IMG/VR virus record: IMGVR_UViG_3300012002_000174
Coordinates: 1-33,331 of that record
Origin: a virus
DNA: 33,331 bases
Strand: one strand, 5' to 3'
Shown here: positions 30,601 to 33,331 of the stretch, piece by piece
How positions within the stretch are numbered: position 1 is the stretch's first letter
Layout: the number at the start of each line of letters is the position of its first letter
The notes under the pieces: generated by a model
Databases searched by the model: none
Told to the model about the DNA's origin: nothing
The model's input: the letters and a program-made list of their open reading frames with translations, nothing else
Position numbers and translations under genes: made by a program

Positions 30601-30967
30601 TGTACTTTCCGCGTATCGCCCAAAGGGAACAAGAGTTTATGTCTACTATAAGGTCAAGGCTTCTGAAGATTCAAATTCCTTTGATAACAAAAATTGGAAC
30701 TTAATGTATGAATTGTCAAATCCAAATGATTACTCTATTGAAGAATCTGATTATATACCCCTTGAGTTCGTAACTTACAATCAAAAGGTTGATGGTACTG
30801 TTGAGGCCTCGACAAGAGGTGGAGTATCTTACAGTAATGGTGGAACGGTATATGCAACCTTCAATATGTATGCGATTAAGGTTGTAATGACTTCTGAGTC
30901 TACAAATAAAGTACCAATTCTTCAAAACCTTGGAGCAATGGCACTTATTGACCCAGTTATGAAGTAG
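24662..30967 (+). CDS. 2101-residue structural protein with DUF4815-type N-terminus (baseplate/fibre-associated)
   Basis: The N-terminus (APYFDDYNEAKKFLRILFRP, SYPVQARELTQLQTILNDQI, then GRFGESIYEDGSL) is the DUF4815 pattern seen in large virion proteins of T4-like and other myophages. I recall relatives in cyanophages annotated as VrlC-like or baseplate-fibre proteins. The middle is a long array of beta-rich modules. Around residues 1255-1317 lies a very basic patch (GRRRVSTGFERRLRGRRG, then LSRRRRFSTYETRS). The C-terminal half contains jelly-roll-like segments (SVDLWFTSRDSSLPVTVQIR, PGDYAIAVMSNS). A single frame stays open for 6.3 kb, so it is surely expressed. It follows the wedge genes and precedes the fibres, the site of gp9/gp10/gp12-type proteins in T4; the equivalence is inferred. 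Confidence 0.8.
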   Translation: MVGRNLNTNFNVAPYFDDYNEAKKFLRILFRPSYPVQARELTQLQTILNDQIGRFGESIYEDGSLVTGLNFSLTDNTYLKLDQLVDWNALKQFISAKSFGTGYQINDTVRLSNGTDDAVLVNIGAASTFSFSLINNNVPSGFFGLIATDNINVTSGAEGAQFEVNAKISTTSEPTDGREERPVFLVQGFTTLTSEDPPTLFGEYLTGTEFVAGDEIGIWNPENETITQTLQTLPSDFQGACQLASVQSGIIFTNGLFALVDQQTQPLAKYSTNTSARVGLTVNEDIVTEQTDQTLLDNAAGSPNENAPGAHRFRLTLQLGSRRILDADEEQEADESFYELSRVVDGEIVDRKERPDYSVLGDEMAKRLYDVNGNFVLEPFKITFDDKLLFSLTVDFHTQGSETIEVTASEEDLGISDLTGRIFVVDNIPFEITNTVAGGTNTEFTLTLNDVPDWFTFDTGLLIDVYDSNNFEASFTPGEAYVAGNKFSTIGTTKKDLEKTRTSKHLISEENQFIGTSFGNYLVLDQPDTSTSLTVSDFDTGASVNLYGSDNGTGTSIGTTRVKQLKNTVNNRMELYFFDTQFSTITLTGIDGSGTTLTSSSAFEPGHAGSTFLYDGIRYKIVTYTDPNTVELNTAIPSPGFTGETIELNYNGSAIKSVELANSLAILPVSSSIISDLNGDGYDETKLLETDKTKLIFEISDNIAQSLSDVEYRYMLEDSTTVDGSNVISPSLKENDELLWPSRDQYFIQLTSSNAVVPTEDISSIDNETITLVPGYSGESIIISYPVRRVGNTNPLQTTFVFGNNISATTSMVDGTQYVAPSEGQIYIPSTEITSTNTPQTLGLTGVVKIKEIYELSASSPDNEILDVDDPSFGNTIVTSNYRLDNGQRDDVVDHASIKLKPGAPLPQNDLLVVVDRIQTNSATVGDRTYYSVDSYNQIYYDYLPTVYTSDGDAYDLRSSIDFRPRAQDLGAGDNLLSFTKTFSQLVFPPHAANNSLLEFDVDYYIPRIDKVSISPDLDFKIVQGTPSVDAEAPSTPDRSLVLYDIYQHPYSTEKNDVETTPYNHDRYTMSDISELESRVKTLEKNVQLDKVQKAILSEEVTDESNTNLLKTGVLVDSFSTTDVSDVANEDFRASIDVENGQMRPGFDQYTFSLFLDETDNDTTATKTDDGIILANYDDNAPVSFVNQSFATKTENLNPFAVIDWLGEVKLFPDKDFWKDLIRKPDVVTNMSGSNEAWKFLENNVPDRTEWNNWKTRWTGRRRVSTGFERRLRGRRGILGFAGKVLSRRRRFSTYETRSLQTRSGIRKKFDTQIKKKSLGDQVVDQSVIPYMREVPGGIRFYGKALKPNTRVYPFFDGTSVMDFVRPGIIYIAPRSDNEVVYSNAVVGKSLAEITGYSNLTLTGKSADINNVYFHITPESRSVLYGSASNTDDLAIDSTAISNISKVVDQKIGGEFRLKTDSVGSITGIFEVPSGKFKTGTRTFKLTDSSTDIDGSSNTNAEKDFESSGLRSVVQKNIVSTRTPIIKKMSVRQSRVSTSRKFRVFSNSPTIKRWKDPIAQTFNVDSNEYPSGLYLHSVDLWFTSRDSSLPVTVQIRPVDNGYPDSQTVLPFGETTLDPTEIAVTGTPSQSNYTRFKFSTPVYLEPGDYAIAVMSNSLNYEIYTATLGEKILSTTSGAPTNRVMNKQPYSGVMFKSQNASTWTPVNEQDLMFRVNRADFNVGSYIGKIDVEFDNKQLEALNPFKSPSDVHFTYDSTGTNSQFSYNYYQINVPEVQDFEEVIPPVYSVKQSKVNVNNGNLTPDTLFSETIVNETVETNSVRGVRNLSNNTSFQVEMNFGTNSNIVSPMIDEQQMNVLFVQNLIDELQITPLNDITITAEGSNYAVNDTFIVQDTRSLEELGKLEVTSVDPTTSGVTGLGILSSAEPKYITGTVNIIDDTVSGTGFTAEVQSELDADGGVADARYISKRVNLKSGFESKDLKVVLSAYRPKGTRVYVYYKVKASEDSNSFDNKNWNLMYELSNPNDYSIEESDYIPLEFVTYNQKVDGTVEASTRGGVSYSNGGTVYATFNMYAIKVVMTSESTNKVPILQNLGAMALIDPVMK

Positions 30968-30976
30968 GATAATTGA

Positions 30977-31216
30977 ATGAATGATGAAAAGATTGTTGCG
31001 GACGATGAAAGGTACACCATGGTGTCTAATGGCATTATGGTAGCTCACGACCGCAAGGCTCTTCAAGAGTATGAAAAAAGAGCAAGTAAAAATCAACAAG
31101 AAAAGGAAAGACTAAATAGTATTGAGGGTCGAGTTGAGCAATTGGAAACAAGCATCGATGAAATGAAAGGCCTTCTTCATACAATAGTCAACCAAACAAA
31201 AAGGAATACTGATTAA
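30977..31216 (+). CDS. small coiled-coil protein, unknown
   Basis: The 79-residue product has a charged N-terminus and a helical, heptad-like region, KERLNSIEGRVEQLETSIDE, continuing to LLHTIVNQTK, which should form a coiled coil. It starts nine bases after the 2101-residue gene. Its TAA overlaps the ATG of the next gene (TAATG), indicating translational coupling with the fibre genes. It may be a fibre-assembly chaperone or a trimerising connector; no family is recognised. Confidence 0.65.
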   Translation: MNDEKIVADDERYTMVSNGIMVAHDRKALQEYEKRASKNQQEKERLNSIEGRVEQLETSIDEMKGLLHTIVNQTKRNTD

Positions 31217-31917
31217 TGCCCGCACCTACAAGACCTGTTACAATCTATATCTCCGATACATTTGAACAATGGCGTACACAAATCAATAACGCCTCAGCTG
31301 TAATAAACTACTTTGTGAATAGTAGTGGATTTCTACAAGCTGATAATGCTACCTTAACAAATGTTAACATTTCTGGTGGCTCAAATGATATCGTAAATGC
31401 GGACATTCGTGATGTGACGATTAGTGGAGCTACAACAGCTTCTGGAATTGTTTTGAATAGTTCCACAGTCAATACTAGTACACTAAACAATGGTGATGTT
31501 GAAAGCTCAAATGTAAATGCAAGTATACTAACAAACTGTGTTATTGGCGCAACAAACACATTTAACACAGCATCCTTTAATCTTCCAAGTGATGATGATT
31601 GGAGAATTGTTGGGAATGCTGGAGAACCATCATATGAAAGCGCTTTTGCAGCTGAAAGTGGTGCTCAAACAAACTTTATCACATTACTGGATCAAGTAAC
31701 AATATCATTGAGAGTTGATGCATCCTCAGCAACTGGTGTCACCATTTTTACATTACCCACAGCTTATCGACCAACAATTGATTTGTACTTTAATGCTTGG
31801 GATAATGTTGGTGGTTCAATCGTTAATTGTGTGGTTCTTACGGATGGCCGCGTTCAGATTGTAACTTCAACATCGACTACAGAACTTCGTGGAACAATTA
31901 GTTACCCCGCAACTTAG
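31216..31917 (+). CDS. tail fibre protein with a receptor-binding-like C-terminus
   Basis: The 233-residue product has an N-terminal helical attachment-like segment (ISDTFEQWRTQINNASAVIN), then a run of short Asn/Ser/Thr repeats (ATLTNVNISGGSNDIVNADI, STVNTSTLNNGDVESSNVNA) typical of right-handed beta-helix or pentapeptide-like stacks. The C-terminal part (GVTIFTLPTAYRPTIDLYFN, then GRVQIVT and ELRGTISYP) resembles the receptor-binding beta-sandwich found at fibre tips. It overlaps the preceding stop and is followed by a related fibre. Role: host adsorption (inferred from composition and position). Confidence 0.75.
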   Translation: MPAPTRPVTIYISDTFEQWRTQINNASAVINYFVNSSGFLQADNATLTNVNISGGSNDIVNADIRDVTISGATTASGIVLNSSTVNTSTLNNGDVESSNVNASILTNCVIGATNTFNTASFNLPSDDDWRIVGNAGEPSYESAFAAESGAQTNFITLLDQVTISLRVDASSATGVTIFTLPTAYRPTIDLYFNAWDNVGGSIVNCVVLTDGRVQIVTSTSTTELRGTISYPAT

Positions 31918-31927
31918 GATATAGTAA

Positions 31928-32848
31928 ATGGCATATTCAAGAAAACCAATAATAATAGAACTGACAAACAAACTGAATGACTTGAGAATTGAGTTCAATG
32001 CTTCTGTTGAAAAACTAAACGAACTGTTTAATGCTTCAAATGAATTTGAGCCTCAACCAGGAAGTGTACTTGTCTCTCCTACGATTAGTGGTGCTTCCGT
32101 TGAAGCTTCGACATTGAATGGTTCAACATTAAATAGTGCGTCTATCGTATCAAGTACGCTTGAAAACTCTAATTTTAACAATGGTACTGTTGATAATGGT
32201 ACAATTCAGAATTCCGTTATTGAATCCAGTACAACTTGGAACAGTCCAAACTTGACGAATCCAACGATTTCTGGTGGAACTTTAACAAATTCACAAATTG
32301 ATAATGCAACTCTTAATGATCCCACAATAACGAATGTTGTGCTTTCAGAGCCAACGATTTCTGGTGGTAGTTACGAACAAGGTACTTTTACTAATAACGA
32401 AATAAACAACCCAACGATTTCTGGTGGCACTATTAATAGTGATGAGCTTATTACTCCAAGTATTTCATCATCTATTGATGGTGCTATTTGGAACTCAGGT
32501 AGTGGCTTGTATTTGCAAATTGGTGGAGTCGCGGAAAGGATATTCTCAGACGAATATCACCCAAATGCTGATAAACTGACAACAGCAAGAACTATAGATA
32601 TTACGGGTGATATTACAGCAACAGCTGTTGCTTTTGATGGAACTTCAAATATCGCGATATCTGCGTCCGTTGATAATGATAGTCACACCCACGATACTCG
32701 ATACTATACAGAAACAGAAAGTGATAGTAGATTTGTTCGAACTGATAGTACGACCCAGTCTGTTGATGGTATAAAAACATTTACACAAATTAGAGTACCA
32801 ACTTCTCAACCCTCTTCATTAGGAAATGGTGCAATTTGGGTGACGTAA
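31928..32848 (+). CDS. tail fibre protein, repeat-rich
   Basis: The 306-residue product starts with a helical segment (IIIELTNKLNDLRIEFNASV, then EKLNELFNAS) similar in design to that of the upstream fibre. A beta-helix repeat region follows with a 10-residue rhythm (NPTISGG, DNATLNDPTI, EPTISGG, NNPTISGG), then a classic fibre segment (NADKLTTARTIDITGDITAT, DNDSHTHDTRYYTETESDSR). The HTHDTRYYTETE signature is frequent in T4-like distal fibres and adhesins. The C-terminus ends SLGNGAIWVT, with no obvious endosialidase chaperone. Three perfect 17-bp repeats in the gene provide substrate for recombination. Confidence 0.8.
   Translation: MAYSRKPIIIELTNKLNDLRIEFNASVEKLNELFNASNEFEPQPGSVLVSPTISGASVEASTLNGSTLNSASIVSSTLENSNFNNGTVDNGTIQNSVIESSTTWNSPNLTNPTISGGTLTNSQIDNATLNDPTITNVVLSEPTISGGSYEQGTFTNNEINNPTISGGTINSDELITPSISSSIDGAIWNSGSGLYLQIGGVAERIFSDEYHPNADKLTTARTIDITGDITATAVAFDGTSNIAISASVDNDSHTHDTRYYTETESDSRFVRTDSTTQSVDGIKTFTQIRVPTSQPSSLGNGAIWVT
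32261..32427 (+). repeat. three perfect 17-bp repeats in the fibre gene
   Basis: CCAACGATTTCTGGTGG occurs at 32261-32277, 32351-32367 and 32411-32427, all in the same frame (PTISGG). The spacings of 90 and 60 bp are multiples of 30 bp (10 residues), as expected for beta-helix coils. A degenerate copy (CCTACGATTAGTGGTG) lies at about 32077. Confidence 0.9.
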
Positions 32849-32869
32849 TAATATAATGAAGGAGTAATA

Positions 32870-33316
32870 ATGATGAAGGTTACGCTATTGCAGATTTTAA
32901 ACAGTAGGGAAGTACTTTCCAAATTGAATCAAATTGAGCAAGGAAAATTTGCTATTAAGTTTAGTCCTATTGTAAGGGTTATTGATACTTTACTTGATGA
33001 CTTCAATAAAGCGAAAGATAGATACTTGAATGCACACTCTCCCGATGGAAGTGGAAACATCGACAAAGAAGAGTATCCAGTGAAATTTGAGCAATATTCA
33101 CAATTTGTTAATGAAATGCTGCAAGAGAAATTTGAACCAACTTGGGAGCCTTTACCTTTAAAGGTCTTTGAGAAAAGCAATATTGAGCTAAATGGTGATG
33201 AACTTAGAGCTCTTCAAAATATTGGTGTTGTGGAGGATAGTGAAATGTACTCTCCTATCAAGCTAAAAGCTTTTGAACAAGTAACGAACGAGGAGAATGA
33301 AGTAGATGGCTCTTAA
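32870..33316 (+). CDS. small conserved phage protein, unknown function
   Basis: The 148-residue product has an AAGGAG Shine-Dalgarno at 32859-32864 and two adjacent ATGs (32870, 32873). The N-terminal part (KVTLLQILNSREVLSKLNQI) and VRVIDTLLDDFNKAKDRYLN resemble a helical family common in phages with a KV-L-LL-S--AL-KL motif followed by a helix rich in E/K and a C-terminal P-PL--F segment. I do not know a proven function. It lies just after the fibre genes, and its end overlaps the next start by 11 bases. Confidence 0.65.
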   Translation: MMKVTLLQILNSREVLSKLNQIEQGKFAIKFSPIVRVIDTLLDDFNKAKDRYLNAHSPDGSGNIDKEEYPVKFEQYSQFVNEMLQEKFEPTWEPLPLKVFEKSNIELNGDELRALQNIGVVEDSEMYSPIKLKAFEQVTNEENEVDGS

Positions 33317-33331
33317 TTACTATGATGGTAG
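33306..33331 (+). CDS. start of a further gene (truncated by window end)
   Basis: ATG at 33306 is preceded by GAGGAG at 33290-33295 and opens a frame reading MALNYYDG that runs to the window edge. It overlaps the end of the upstream gene by 11 bases, as is common in this genome. Only eight codons are visible, so no product can be suggested. Confidence 0.5.

Noticed and set aside
32261-32427. CRISPR-like direct repeats
   Set aside because: The 17-bp repeats are in frame, spaced by multiples of 30 bp, and encode PTISGG coils of a fibre protein; the spacers are coding and not uniform.

Overview
This window is a stretch of a T4-like (Tevenvirinae/cyanomyovirus-type) contractile-tailed phage genome. 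It is low in GC, almost gap-free, and packed with short overlaps and Shine-Dalgarno-led starts. The evidence is a run of recognisable T4 orthologues in T4/cyanophage order: a gp33-like late coactivator, gp59 helicase loader and gp32 ssDNA-binding protein, then gp26-like, tail-tube-like, gp4, gp48, gp53, gp27-like, gp5-like, gp25, gp6, gp7 and gp8, a giant DUF4815-type structural protein and fibres. phoH and the cyanophage-style versions of gp8, gp5 and gp32 suggest a marine-type T4-like phage. The host cannot be read from this window.

Region 1 (1-5.5 kb, + strand) holds accessory and metabolic genes: the 3' end of an IMP dehydrogenase/GMP reductase gene, two small unknowns, a DUF4338 (DruA-like) candidate, a 102-nt tmRNA-like RNA with no mRNA-like domain, several unknowns, an FmdB-type zinc ribbon and phoH. 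Region 2 (5.5-6.5 kb) is a homing-endonuclease insertion: a GIY-YIG gene with its own T4-type late promoter separates phoH from a second, differently coded copy of the phoH 3' end. Region 3 (6.4-8.8 kb) is the gp33-gp59-small ORF-gp32 replication/transcription cluster, closed by a strong terminator.

Region 4 (8.77-11.6 kb, - strand) is an inverted block with the tape measure protein and, just upstream of it, a gp26-like gene. The gp26-like gene ends at a perfect T-TTT-TTA slippery heptamer that opens into a 65-codon -1 frame. That arrangement matches the lambda-type G/GT tail-assembly-chaperone system. Region 5 (11.65-33.3 kb, mostly +) is the baseplate and tail module, with gp4 alone reversed, running through the gp25-gp6-gp7-gp8 wedge genes to a 2101-residue structural protein and repeat-rich fibre proteins. 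T4-like late promoter motifs (TATAAATA and near variants) recur at gene starts, often built on the preceding stop codon.

The items most worth a second look are the mini-tmRNA, the putative gp26/T-domain programmed frameshift, and the phoH-GIY-YIG-phoH' arrangement.
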